A program made the position numbers and the translations under genes. Source: Fundicoccus_A sp052115865 (GTDB taxonomy: Bacteria > Bacillota > Bacilli > Lactobacillales > Aerococcaceae). Taken from it: DNA of 64,000 nucleotides. The stretch covers positions 1 to 64,000 of the forward strand of contig NZ_JBQKME010000011.1 of NCBI RefSeq assembly GCF_052115865.1, in the 5' to 3' direction. This document shows, piece by piece, positions 53,723-62,070 of the stretch; position 1 is the stretch's first letter, and each line of letters starts with the position of its first letter. Below the pieces are notes generated by a model. The model was not told where the DNA came from, searched no databases, and was given only the letters and a program-made list of their open reading frames with translations.

Positions 53723-54112
53723 TTATTCAACTGCCGATTCTAATGCTTTATTCACTGCACTTGTGATGACCTTTGTAGAAGCTGTAGCAGAAGTAACAAC
53801 ATCAATCTGATAAGAATTTTCTTCAATAATCTTGTTCACAATATGTTCGCCAACTTCTTCATAAGTTGTTACATGGTCGACAAATTCAATATTTTTGATT
53901 TTATGATCTTCCACTTCAACATCGATTTCAACTTTTAAAAGTAAGGTATCGACTCTTCCTCTATAAATCCCATCAGCAACATCTGCCATATCGATGTTAG
54001 TATAGTTAATGGAGCGATACTGCCATTGAAATATAATAAATATCGATGCCATCATAATAATTAAAACGCTTAATGAAGCAACCACAACTCTAAACATTTT
54101 TTTATCGTACAA
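53723..54112 (-). CDS. membrane-anchored FMN-binding domain protein
   Basis: A 129-residue protein with one N-terminal membrane span (about 8-28) and an extracytoplasmic FMN_bind domain. The segment DVVTSATASTKV near residue 104 fits the flavinylation-type motif in which ApbE links FMN to Thr, though Ser replaces the usual Gly (S-G-A-T). It probably takes part in extracellular electron transfer; ApbE and an NADH dehydrogenase are not in view. Start TTG at 54112, eight bases after AAGGAG. Co-transcribed with the TSUP permease. Confidence 0.8.
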   Translation of the reverse strand: MYDKKMFRVVVASLSVLIIMMASIFIIFQWQYRSINYTNIDMADVADGIYRGRVDTLLLKVEIDVEVEDHKIKNIEFVDHVTTYEEVGEHIVNKIIEENSYQIDVVTSATASTKVITSAVNKALESAVE

Positions 54113-54213
54113 TCTTTTCTCTCCTTATAAAATCTATTCATTATCAAATTGTAGACTATTCTACATATTATTAAAAGCCTTAAAAAGCGTTTTGTTGAAA
54201 AGACATCAAAAAA

Positions 54214-54241
54214 GAGGCTGACAATTTGAATTATCAGCCTC
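54214..54241 (-). terminator. terminator after the FrnE-like gene
   Basis: On the minus strand GAGGCTGA and TCAGCCTC form a stem with a 12-base loop followed by TTTTTTG. Confidence 0.88.
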
Positions 54242-54257
54242 ACTAATATTAATTTAT

Positions 54258-54902
54258 TTAAGCATGCGTCTCATTATAAATTTGATTTAATGCTTTTTCG
54301 AAAACGGTTACGGGCTGTGCACCAGGCACCCCATATTGGTTGTTAAACACAAAGAATGGTACACCTTGAATACCAATTTGATTGGCGGTCATGACATCTT
54401 GTTGAACTTGGTTCAAGTTAATCGCTGGATTATCCAAAATTGAACGAACAGCGCCTTCCTCTAAACCAACAGTTTTACTTAATTCTACTAAGGTTTCATG
54501 ATCACTTAAAACTAAACCTTCTTCAAAAACGGCTTTATACAAACGGTTGAAGAAATCAATTCCCTTACCTTCATTAGTAGCATATTGAAAAACACGATGT
54601 GCATCAAGTGTATTTGACTCTTGTATAATATCAAAATTAAAATCTAATCCACTATCTTTTGCCATTTTAGTTATTTGACCAAAAGAAGCGCGCATTTCAT
54701 CCGCTGAAACGCCTTTTTTAGCCGCCAAAGTTTCGACATAAGATTTACCTGGAATATGTTCTGCTGTTGGATCTAATTGGTAACTCTTATACTCAATTTC
54801 TACTTCATCACGGTGCTCAAATTTATCTAAAGCATCCTTTAAATTCGTTGTTCCAATGTAGCAAAAAGGACAGACGAAATCAGACCAAATCGTTATTTTC
54901 AT
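54258..54902 (-). CDS. DsbA-family FrnE-like oxidoreductase
   Basis: A 214-residue cytoplasmic thioredoxin-fold protein. The redox motif is CPFC (residues 11-14, in WSDFVCPFCYIG) and the cis-Pro loop is in GIQGVPFFVFN (near 180). FrnE-like proteins isomerise disulfides or shape polyketides and protect from oxidative stress. The ATG at 54902 has GGGGG eight bases upstream and lies inside the end of the upstream small gene. No signal peptide. Confidence 0.92.
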   Translation of the reverse strand: MKITIWSDFVCPFCYIGTTNLKDALDKFEHRDEVEIEYKSYQLDPTAEHIPGKSYVETLAAKKGVSADEMRASFGQITKMAKDSGLDFNFDIIQESNTLDAHRVFQYATNEGKGIDFFNRLYKAVFEEGLVLSDHETLVELSKTVGLEEGAVRSILDNPAINLNQVQQDVMTANQIGIQGVPFFVFNNQYGVPGAQPVTVFEKALNQIYNETHA

Positions 54903-55047
54903 TATTATTGTCCCCCTCGCTTAATTTTTCTTCCTTATTTAATTCTATGGGTCCACAAATACCTGTCTCAATATCACACGTGTAAGCCATAGATTCAGTA
55001 GTATCTATAAATTCAAATATTTTCATTGTTTTATTTTCAGTCGTCAT
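54880..55047 (-). CDS. small Cys-pair protein coupled to the FrnE-like gene
   Basis: A 55-residue acidic protein containing TCDIETGICG, two Cys spaced by six residues, and an Asn/Glu-rich tail. It ends 22 bases inside the following DsbA-like gene, so translation is probably coupled. The ATG at 55047 follows AAAGGA. The Cys pair beside a thiol oxidoreductase suggests a redox partner, substrate or metal site. No family known to me. Confidence 0.65.
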   Translation of the reverse strand: MTTENKTMKIFEFIDTTESMAYTCDIETGICGPIELNKEEKLSEGDNNNENNDLV

Positions 55048-55121
55048 ATGATTCATTCCTTTCATAGCGCACTATATCTATTACACTACATTCTAATGTG
55101 TATTGGAATGAATTCACTTAA

Positions 55122-55430
55122 TTAAAAGGTTGCTTTACCACCAATAATCGTTAAATCTGGATAATCTTCCATTCCTGCAATAATTGGCTTTGCTTTATTA
55201 ATCAATTGTCGAAATACATCCATTTGCAAAGATGCTTGATGGGCCGCAGCATCTTCCCAAACTTCATAGGCGAAAACTTTGTCAGGCTCATCTTCATTCA
55301 CACCAACGATATAGCAATAGCAGTTGTCGACCGCCAACATTCCCTCTGCATCCTCTAATAAATATCTCTGTAATTCTTCGCCTTTGCCTGGAGTTGCTGT
55401 AGTACTTCTATTCACTGCATATCTTTGCAT
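55122..55430 (-). CDS. antibiotic biosynthesis monooxygenase (ABM) domain protein
   Basis: A 102-residue ferredoxin-like dimeric protein of the ABM/YgiN family (FAYEVWEDAAAHQASLQMDVF block). Members include haem-degrading, quinol and polyketide monooxygenases, or simple stress proteins. The ATG at 55430 has GGAG upstream. The codons for LQRYLLED coincide with a complete copy of the dispersed motif (55357-55370), so the DNA motif sits in the coding frame. It lies just downstream of recQ. Confidence 0.85.
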   Translation of the reverse strand: MQRYAVNRSTTATPGKGEELQRYLLEDAEGMLAVDNCYCYIVGVNEDEPDKVFAYEVWEDAAAHQASLQMDVFRQLINKAKPIIAGMEDYPDLTIIGGKATF

Positions 55431-55451
55431 CGTGATTGACTCCTAATTTTT

Positions 55452-57572
55452 TTAAATATCATTGACCAAATAATCAATCAATACATATTTAATATCATTA
55501 TAGGAAACTGCTTCAGGCAAGGCAATTTTGACGGCTGAAAGTGAATCTATCCCAACCTTTTGGAATTGTTGCTTAATCTGTCGTTTGACTGATGACGATA
55601 TTTCAGCCTTAAATTCCTCTAACTCCCCTTCTTCAGCTGCTTTTTGTAGATGATTTAATATAGTCCCTTCTGTTATTCCTATTTCAATCGCAATCTCGTA
55701 TGGAGTTAAACCTTCGTTAGCTAAGGTTAAACTTTGTTTAAATGAAGCTGGTTCACTCGCACGACCTTGGTCAGTATCGAGATATTTATTTGATGGGGTT
55801 GAACTTAAGAAATTTTCAATGGCGGGCAGGAAATGTCCGGCATATTTTTCAGCTTTAACTGTACCGACACCTTCGACTTGTAGAAATTCAGCATAAGAAC
55901 GTGGCATCGAACTAGCCATGTCCTCAAGAGATTTGTTTGAAAAGACGATGTAAGCCGGTACCGACTCGGCTTTAGCAAGGTCAGCACGAACTTGACGTAA
56001 TTTTTCAAATAAGTCTTGATTAACAGCGTTTTGACTGCGACTGATTGAGGTTCGACTGCTCGTTTCAGCTTGGTATTGACGTTGTTTAATCGTCAATTTG
56101 GCCTCGCCCTTGATAATCGCTTTGGCACTTTCCTTTACAAAAAGACCTCGATGTTCAGTTAAACCTATATAATCATGGGCTACCAGCGCTGAAATAATAT
56201 CACGAATTTGCTGTGTCGAATAATTAGCCATCAAACCATAGGTCGAGAGTTGATCAAAACGATTTTCTAAAACACGTTGATTTTTGCTCCCCCGTAAAAC
56301 ATCAATAATCATGGTTGAACCATAGTGATATTTCATTCTCAACATACAAGAAAGAATCATTTGACCTTCTTTGGTTACATCAGTAAATTTGACCGGGTTC
56401 ACACAATTCGAGCAGTTTCCACATGGCATTGTGGGCTGTTCGCCAAAATACCTCAAGGTGAAATTGCGTAAGCAACCTGTAAAATTAGCATATTGAATCA
56501 TAATATCCAAACGTTGTTGCGAAAGTTCATCATTGCTTTGAGCAATCAAAAATTTATTTGTCATAATATCTTGCGCTTTATATAACAAAAGCGCTTCAGA
56601 TGGTAACGAGTCACGTCCAGACCGACCGGCTTCTTGATAGTAACTTTCAAGGTCTTTAGGCAGGTTGAAATGGATAACTTTCCTAACATCAGTCTTATCA
56701 ATCCCCATTCCAAAGGCATTTGTCGCCACAATTAAATTCGTCTCATCATTAATAAATGCATCTTGAGCCTTCAATCGTTCGTCATTCGACATCCCGGCAT
56801 GGTAACGCCCCACTGCATAGCCATTTTTCCGCAAATCATCATAGAGTTTATCGACGCGTTTGCGCGTATTAGCATAAATGATGATAGCTTCATTGTGGTT
56901 GATCAATTGATATAAAGTCGACATCCGATTAGCAGGTTCCAAGACGGAAAATTTAATGTTTGGTCGATCGAATGAATTAATAAATACCTTCGGTTTTTCC
57001 AATTGCAATTGCGCAACAATATCTTCTTGTACCAACTTAGTCGCTGTTGCAGTAAAGGCTGCTACAACCGGACGTGTCGGTAATTGTTGGACAAATTGAT
57101 TGATATTTCGATAACTCGGCCTAAAATCAAAGCCCCATTGCGACACACAGTGAGCCTCATCAACGGCTACCATGGAGATATTTTGTCGGCTTAAATAGTC
57201 TGTAAAACCATTGTTTTCTAGCCGTTCCGGCGCAACATACAATAATTTTAAAGCTCTTTGATTTAACTGAGTAATTATATTCTGAAAATCTTCTTCTGAA
57301 ATGGTGGAATTTAAATAAGCAGCCGCAATCCCTTGTTGTTGCAATGTATCCACTTGATCTTTCATTAAAGAAATTAAAGGTGAAACAACGACAGTTAACC
57401 CTGGCATAACCAGTGCAGGTAACTGGTAACAAATCGATTTACCTCCACCCGTTGGCAAAACACCTAAACTATCTTGTTGGGACAACAAAGTCGTAATTAT
57501 TTCTTTTTGACCTGGTCTAAAGTGACTGTAGCCAAAATATTGCTGTAAAACGGATTCTAAACTTCTTGGCAC
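55452..57572 (-). CDS. recQ: ATP-dependent DNA helicase RecQ
   Basis: A 706-residue 3'-5' helicase for recombination and fork repair. It has Walker A GVLPTGGGKSICYQ (near residue 38), the DEAH box VAVDEAHCVSQWGFDF (near 140), motif VI in GRSGRD, the zinc cluster CGNCSNC after TGCLRN (near 390), a winged helix, HRDC (about 515-590) and a C-terminal HTH-like region (LTLANEGLTPYEIAIEIGITEGTI). The start is GTG at 57572 with AGGAGG nine bases upstream. A dispersed-motif copy lies inside (55781), in codons for NKYLD. Confidence 0.95.
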   Translation of the reverse strand: MPRSLESVLQQYFGYSHFRPGQKEIITTLLSQQDSLGVLPTGGGKSICYQLPALVMPGLTVVVSPLISLMKDQVDTLQQQGIAAAYLNSTISEEDFQNIITQLNQRALKLLYVAPERLENNGFTDYLSRQNISMVAVDEAHCVSQWGFDFRPSYRNINQFVQQLPTRPVVAAFTATATKLVQEDIVAQLQLEKPKVFINSFDRPNIKFSVLEPANRMSTLYQLINHNEAIIIYANTRKRVDKLYDDLRKNGYAVGRYHAGMSNDERLKAQDAFINDETNLIVATNAFGMGIDKTDVRKVIHFNLPKDLESYYQEAGRSGRDSLPSEALLLYKAQDIMTNKFLIAQSNDELSQQRLDIMIQYANFTGCLRNFTLRYFGEQPTMPCGNCSNCVNPVKFTDVTKEGQMILSCMLRMKYHYGSTMIIDVLRGSKNQRVLENRFDQLSTYGLMANYSTQQIRDIISALVAHDYIGLTEHRGLFVKESAKAIIKGEAKLTIKQRQYQAETSSRTSISRSQNAVNQDLFEKLRQVRADLAKAESVPAYIVFSNKSLEDMASSMPRSYAEFLQVEGVGTVKAEKYAGHFLPAIENFLSSTPSNKYLDTDQGRASEPASFKQSLTLANEGLTPYEIAIEIGITEGTILNHLQKAAEEGELEEFKAEISSSVKRQIKQQFQKVGIDSLSAVKIALPEAVSYNDIKYVLIDYLVNDI

Positions 57573-57716
57573 TTCGTCACTCCTCCTATCAATTCATTAG
57601 CTATTGGTATTATAACACGTTCCCTAAAAACTGAAAATGACGCCTTAACTTAAGTCAATGCGCCATTTATCATAATTTAATATGATTGATTTAACAAAAT
57701 AATCGGAGGGATAAAA

Positions 57717-58328
57717 ATGAAAACTTCTTTTTCTAACCGTCAACTTAGCCTCATCCTCGGAGTCACACTAATCCTTATGGCAATCACATCTGGAGTCGCT
57801 TTCGGCAGCCTCCATCCAATGATTTTCACTTCCAACAGCTTCAATTTTTAAGCAAGCCATCTTTTAACACTAGAAATTTTTCTTTGGCTAATTGTCCTCA
57901 TCTTAGACATTATCGTCACTTGGGCACTTCATTTGCTTCTCCAACAAACAAACCATGCCCTTTCCCTTCTCGCCAGCCTTTTCCGTCAGCTTTCTCATTT
58001 AAATTCTCAACCTAATAAATATCTCTGCTGCCAGCCAAACGATCGAATTGCTCTAAAAAATTTCAACCTTGTTTGGTCATTTGGCCTAATCCTATTTGGA
58101 TTTCACTTAATCTTAGTTGGTTTTATCAGTTTAAAAGTGATATTTATTCTAAAAGTCCTTGCCTATTTGGTGATATTAGCAGGAATTTCCTATTGTCTCG
58201 TTCATTCATTTGATTCAAGTAGTCCTTCTGTTGAATCCGTGGCAATCCTCGTTGAAAATGTTTTAACCTTACTCGTGATTATCGGTGAACTTGGTTTATG
58301 CTTGTGGCTAATATTCAAAGGGCGTTGA
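57717..58328 (+). pseudogene. DUF4386-like membrane protein with in-frame stop
   Basis: An ATG at 57717 with CGGAGGG upstream reads 44 residues (a membrane span) to a TAA at 57849-57851. The same frame then continues without shift as ASHLLTLEIFLWLIVLILDI, WALHLLLQQTNHALSLLASL and so on to a TGA at 58326-58328. Read through, it is a roughly 203-residue multi-span protein with the layout of DUF4386 proteins, slightly short in the middle. One nonsense change therefore inactivates it, unless the stop is a sequencing error or is read through. Two dispersed-motif copies are inside (58014, 58139). It converges on and overlaps the next pseudogene by about 20 bases. Confidence 0.8.
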
Positions 58329-58891
58329 TAGACGCTTTTTAATCCGACTCAGTGACTCAACCGTAATCCCTAAATAAGAAGCTAATTGATGCTAAGGAAC
58401 ACGCTCAACTAAGTCAGGTTGTTCTTCTAGCAAATTCAAATACCTCTCTTGTGGAGACAGAGTAACAAAGGTTGCTTTGTCTTCTTGACTTGCCATTAAA
58501 TTTTCTTACATAAATGAATGTGTAAGATTAACGAGAGTAGGATACTTTTCAAACATCGCCGACTCACTAAAGAAATCTCCAACGAGTAAGACCGAATCTT
58601 CTGTGCAGGCTAATGAATAGTCTGAAGGAATCCTTAGTGTGTAACTTCTATAAATCATCGCAGTATCAAATTCAGTAAAAAAATTAATCGTCTGCTCTTT
58701 ACCATCTTCATCAATGGCATATTGACGAACACAACCTTTTAAAACAAAATAACAATCATCAGAAACTTCGCCCTGTTCAAGTAAAATCGTTCCTTTTAGA
58801 TAATCTCTAACATCCAAATCATGCCTAGTTCTTTAACTTCGTCGGCTGATAAATTTAAATTACTCAAAAATTGATGTAATAATGGATTCAT
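58308..58891 (-). pseudogene. decayed Crp/Fnr-family regulator
   Basis: The ATG at 58891 with GGAGGG reads MNPLLHQFLSNLNLSADEVKE and on to about 58815. There a one-base shift is needed to continue as DVRDYLKGTILLEQGEVSDDC and the rest of a cyclic-nucleotide-type domain. In that frame a TAA follows HSFM (58505-58507), and a TAG interrupts ERVP-HQLASYLGITVESLS, the C-terminal helix-turn-helix. It carries one frameshift and two nonsense changes. Parts of the pattern (S-Q-R...LL...P, RVP, ASYLGIT, LSRIKK) are typical of the family. The neighbouring DUF4386 gene is also broken, so the pair may have decayed together. Confidence 0.82.
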
Positions 58892-58945
58892 GATAGCCCT
58901 CCAAGAATCTTCCGTTACTAAACAGGGAGAAAATGCTGTGCTGAA

Positions 58946-59392
58946 TTAATCTATTGCAATTTTAATGACCGCTTTTTTGTAGGTCATTGGCGTCACAATA
59001 TGGCGTCCTGCTTTATGCCCATCCCATGGAAATAAAACATAAGCTGTTCCGGCTGTAATTGAAAATGGATGGTCGCTTGGACCTGTGAAAAATGTAATAT
59101 CTTTATTTTCATCATAAGCGACCGTTTCGGTTAACGCCTCAATTGGACTCCAATATAACAACTCATTGCCTTCCAACAAAATTTGGATGTCTAGGTACTT
59201 TTGATGAGCCTCGTATTCACCGAAATCTGCCGCTAATGTCTCCCCTTCAACAAAAAAGTAAAAACCATTGTCAAATGGATACTGCTGACCTACTTCATAA
59301 TTTTGCTGAGTTAAAACAGTTTGCAGAACACCGTCTATCTTTTTATAAATATCTGGATACTGTTTCAAATGCTCAATATGATCTAAAATCAT
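58946..59392 (-). CDS. YhcH/YjgK/YiaL family protein
   Basis: A 148-residue cupin-like protein of the DUF386 family. It has FVEGETLAADFGEYEAHQKYLDIQILLEG with conserved Glu/His/Asp residues and FPWDGHKAG near the C-terminus. Relatives are found in sialic-acid and sugar operons and may handle anomers or bind metals. No sugar genes are next to it. The ATG at 59392 has a G-run site (GGGGGG) upstream. Confidence 0.88.
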   Translation of the reverse strand: MILDHIEHLKQYPDIYKKIDGVLQTVLTQQNYEVGQQYPFDNGFYFFVEGETLAADFGEYEAHQKYLDIQILLEGNELLYWSPIEALTETVAYDENKDITFFTGPSDHPFSITAGTAYVLFPWDGHKAGRHIVTPMTYKKAVIKIAID

Positions 59393-59563
59393 TTTAACCC
59401 CCCCTTAAATAAATATCTCTCAACTTGCTAAATTCATCATAAAGCAGTTCAGATTTCTAAGCAATATAATTTTATTTTAAGAGGTGCTTTATGTATGCAA
59501 ATAACGAATTTAAGATTGTAAAGGTGGAATAATATGTAAAATTAGCTAACGCTTAATTTTGTA

Positions 59564-59977
59564 ATGTCGGATGCTATTAAGGCAATGATTTTTTATCATG
59601 ATGTATTTGATGGCATTGTAGGAGATGTCTATGATTTCCCAAATCGTAAAGGTGAAAATGAAGCAAATATTAAAGTCGGACATGTTAATTTACGCTTTAT
59701 CGATGAAAATAAAAATTACGAATGTTTCCATCCTAAAAAGAATGAAGTCGATTCAATTTGGTTACAAATAACAGTAGATAATGTAGAAGAAGTTCTTGAA
59801 AAAGCACATCCACAATGTTCAATCGTGACTCAAGAAATCGCTGAATTCATGGGGACAAAACATGCGATTATTTTGGATCCGTTCGGTTATACTTGGACAA
59901 TCAACCAAATAATTGATGAAATTTCATTGGAAGAACGTTACGCTAAATATCAAGAAATGCAAGCGGAGATGGAGTAA
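59564..59977 (+). CDS. VOC-family (glyoxalase/PhnB-like) protein, probably truncated at the 5' end
   Basis: A 137-residue protein with a VOC fold (MIFYHDVFDG, HAIILDPFGYTWTINQ). It begins abruptly at the second part of the usual pattern 'A--FY---F', and the upstream 70 bases show a good promoter (-10 TATAAT, 59465-59470), a GAGGTG site with a 13-codon open frame (59491-59532) and an AAGGTGG site before ATG-TAA (59534). Frame shifts or small deletions there may have removed the original start. The ATG at 59564 has no ribosome binding site. It may be a pseudogene. Confidence 0.6.
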   Translation: MSDAIKAMIFYHDVFDGIVGDVYDFPNRKGENEANIKVGHVNLRFIDENKNYECFHPKKNEVDSIWLQITVDNVEEVLEKAHPQCSIVTQEIAEFMGTKHAIILDPFGYTWTINQIIDEISLEERYAKYQEMQAEME

Positions 59978-60024
59978 GTAATGTTAGAATAAACCAAAGC
60001 CCAAATAAAATTATTTTGGGACAA

Positions 60025-60125
60025 GTCGGTCAATTAGGATTCTGATTGACATTAACAACTGTTATTGTCGGTCAACGCCCGTCTTCACCGATATTAAACA
60101 CGGTTATTGATTTATTGCCTTTCTT
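60025..60125. repeat. dispersed copy of family A 41-42 bp repeat (two units)
   Basis: Two units, at about 60041 and 60082, share GACATTAA...GGTTATTG with the family A array at 24.99-25.3 kb. The outer arms differ in sequence (CAC/GTG in one 25-kb copy, GAT/GTC here) but can still pair. They lie between convergent genes. The rest of the 59978-60288 gap is AT-rich and contains only the terminator below. Confidence 0.7.
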
Positions 60126-60232
60126 TAGCCAGAAAAAACTATTTTAAGCTTCACTCGATGCCAATTGAGGAGAAAAGTAACTTTGTTTTAGCCGTAACAG
60201 TTAATAATTTTAAAAAAAACACACCATAATAA

Positions 60233-60275
60233 AAACAGAAACCACTCACTCCCAAATGAGCTCGTGATTTCTGTT
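60233..60275. terminator. terminator between convergent genes
   Basis: AACAGAAA and TTTCTGTT arms with partly paired interior (CCACTCA/TGAGCTCGTG), followed by TTTTTT on the plus strand and a weaker run on the minus strand. Confidence 0.75.
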
Positions 60276-60288
60276 TTTTATTATTTAT

Positions 60289-60738
60289 TTAAGAGATGCT
60301 TGGTCCTTTTACTTCACGTAGGAAACCGAATGTATCTATACCTAATTCATCATCATGCTGGCGGTGAATGGGAATGTCTAAAATATTTAAGACGATTTCA
60401 CAGGTTACACCAATTTGTGCTTCGATTAAGTGGCCACCAATAACTGAATAATCCGAACGACCTAGTGTAATGTGTATATGTGAATGTAGCTTATTATCTA
60501 ATTGTGTTAGAAAGCCTGTTAAATTAAGCACTTCAAACATTTCATTAAACTGCTGTGTGCGATATTCTTTTGTTTCGATATCAAAAAAGGCGATATTGGC
60601 AATATCTACCGCACCTAATCCTGTTATACTGGCTGATTTGACATTTTCTTTTTCAGCAATCGCCAGCAAACTTTCCATCACACGATCACCTTTATCTAAA
60701 CGAACTACAATATGTTTTTCATGTTTTTTATATTCCAT
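60289..60738 (-). CDS. PPC/DUF296 domain protein
   Basis: A 149-residue protein with the PPC (plants and prokaryotes conserved) domain. It has SASITGLGAVDIANIAFFD and HSHIHITLGRSDYSVIGGHLIEA, with the conserved His/Asp cluster, then a conserved TCEI strand. In bacteria it is a trimeric protein of unknown biochemical role, sometimes tied to DNA binding. RBS GAGG, ATG at 60738. The gene ends 13 bases after a terminator stem. Confidence 0.9.
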   Translation of the reverse strand: MEYKKHEKHIVVRLDKGDRVMESLLAIAEKENVKSASITGLGAVDIANIAFFDIETKEYRTQQFNEMFEVLNLTGFLTQLDNKLHSHIHITLGRSDYSVIGGHLIEAQIGVTCEIVLNILDIPIHRQHDDELGIDTFGFLREVKGPSIS

Positions 60739-60756
60739 TAAATAAGCCTCATTTCA

Positions 60757-61401
60757 TTATTGATAGGTTGGCCCACGTAAAATATTAATGGTTGTTGTGA
60801 AACTCATTGATTCATCAATCACATATTCCGAATAAATTTCACCAATTTTTGGAGCATAATAATATCGTTGTACTTCACCGGTTTCAAAGGTTGATTCGAT
60901 AACGACAACATTGTAGTAAGTGATGTCTTCTAATTCAAATTCGGCAAGAATATCCGTCACGACATAATCTTGATCCGCCTTGTAGCCACGTGAAAAAGTT
61001 GTCCCAACTTCTAAACTAGCCGGTAAGAATAATGCTTCGATGCCATCCGTTGCATCTTCAGAATAACGAAAGTCATTTTGCTCATAGGATTCAGGGAAAT
61101 AAGCGAGTTCATAAATACCATCTTCTCTTATCTGATAAACATAGGAGACAGTAGTACCGGTGTTATCCACGCTAATTTGATAAATCCCTGCTTCGTCTGG
61201 CGCATAGTCAAAATAAGATTTATAAGGTACAAACTCATTACCTTCGCCACTGTAATCATAAAATTGATAATATAAGCCAGGGGCATAGTCCAGTCCAGAA
61301 ACGGCGTCTTGTGCTGTGACAGATGTTAGTTGTCCATTCATTGTGATTGTTAATAAAATTAGCCATACAAGCTGGAAATATTTTTTTATTATCTTTGTCA
61401 T
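60757..61401 (-). CDS. secreted hypothetical protein
   Basis: A 214-residue protein with a classical signal peptide (about residues 1-30, cut expected after VTA). The mature part is Tyr- and acid-rich, predicted beta-strand, with DYAPGLYYQFYDYSGEG near the start and a closing RYYYAPKIGEIYSEYV block. I recognise no family. It lies 18 bases upstream of the PPC-domain gene and may be co-transcribed. The role may be at the cell wall; this is inference from the signal peptide only. Confidence 0.7.
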   Translation of the reverse strand: MTKIIKKYFQLVWLILLTITMNGQLTSVTAQDAVSGLDYAPGLYYQFYDYSGEGNEFVPYKSYFDYAPDEAGIYQISVDNTGTTVSYVYQIREDGIYELAYFPESYEQNDFRYSEDATDGIEALFLPASLEVGTTFSRGYKADQDYVVTDILAEFELEDITYYNVVVIESTFETGEVQRYYYAPKIGEIYSEYVIDESMSFTTTINILRGPTYQ

Positions 61402-61542
61402 ATACTTTTCTTCCTCTCTTTTAATTAAGCAGTTTCCATAATATAATTGTACTTTAATATCAATATATTTTCAAAAGTTATGAATACAAAAAGTCGAACC
61501 CCATACTATAAAAATACAGAATCCGATTTAAGTTCATACTTT

Positions 61543-61976
61543 TTATTCGCCACTAAACATCCAAGATATCCCAAAAGGATCTCTAAGCATTCCAAATAAT
61601 TCCGTCCACTCCGTAGATCAAAAGGTCATCGTTTCTTCACAACCTAATTTTTCCGCATGGTCAAAGAAATCTTTTACTTTTTGAACTTCTGCTTCATCGT
61701 TTAAATCAAATACAAAACTAAGGTTACTCCCTTCGTGATCAACTGGCGTATTATTCCAAGTGTCAGAAAGGAAAATGATGTTCTCGAATATTTCAATACT
61801 TGCATTCATGGCAAACTTTGATGGGTCAAGATGTTAGGACGTTCTGCTTCGGTCATATCTGCGAATATTTCATCGAAAGCAAGTAAGACTTGAACATTTT
61901 CTGCACCAAGCTTTTTGTAAAACTCAAGCACATCAAGTGTGTTAGGGAAATTTATATAAGGGACTAATTTCACCAC
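61543..61976 (-). pseudogene. decayed VOC/PhnB-like gene
   Basis: AGGAGG lies just before GTG at 61976/61973. The frame reads VKLVPYINFPNTLDVLEFYKK...ERPNILTH, and a shift near 61830 is needed to reach the frame SKFAMNASIEIFENIIFLSDTWNN. That frame then meets a TGA (61618-61620) in the place of a likely Trp codon, after which STEWTELFGMLRDPFGISWMF completes the fold to a TAA at 61543-61545. The joined parts form one PhnB-like VOC protein of normal order, with a frameshift and a nonsense change. Confidence 0.78.
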
Positions 61977-62070
61977 AAACCTCCTATTATTGACCAAGCG
62001 TCGATTGACGCTTTGATAATGCCATCATTTTATCAAACTTACTACTAAAGTCACTTTGAAACAGAGATAT

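Noticed and set aside
57717..58328. Two separate genes (44 codons and 131 codons) instead of one pseudogene
   Set aside because: Both pieces lie in the same frame and together form the normal multi-span order; the second has no ribosome binding site.
60757..61401. Lipoprotein
   Set aside because: No Cys follows the signal segment (cut expected after VTA), so it is called secreted.
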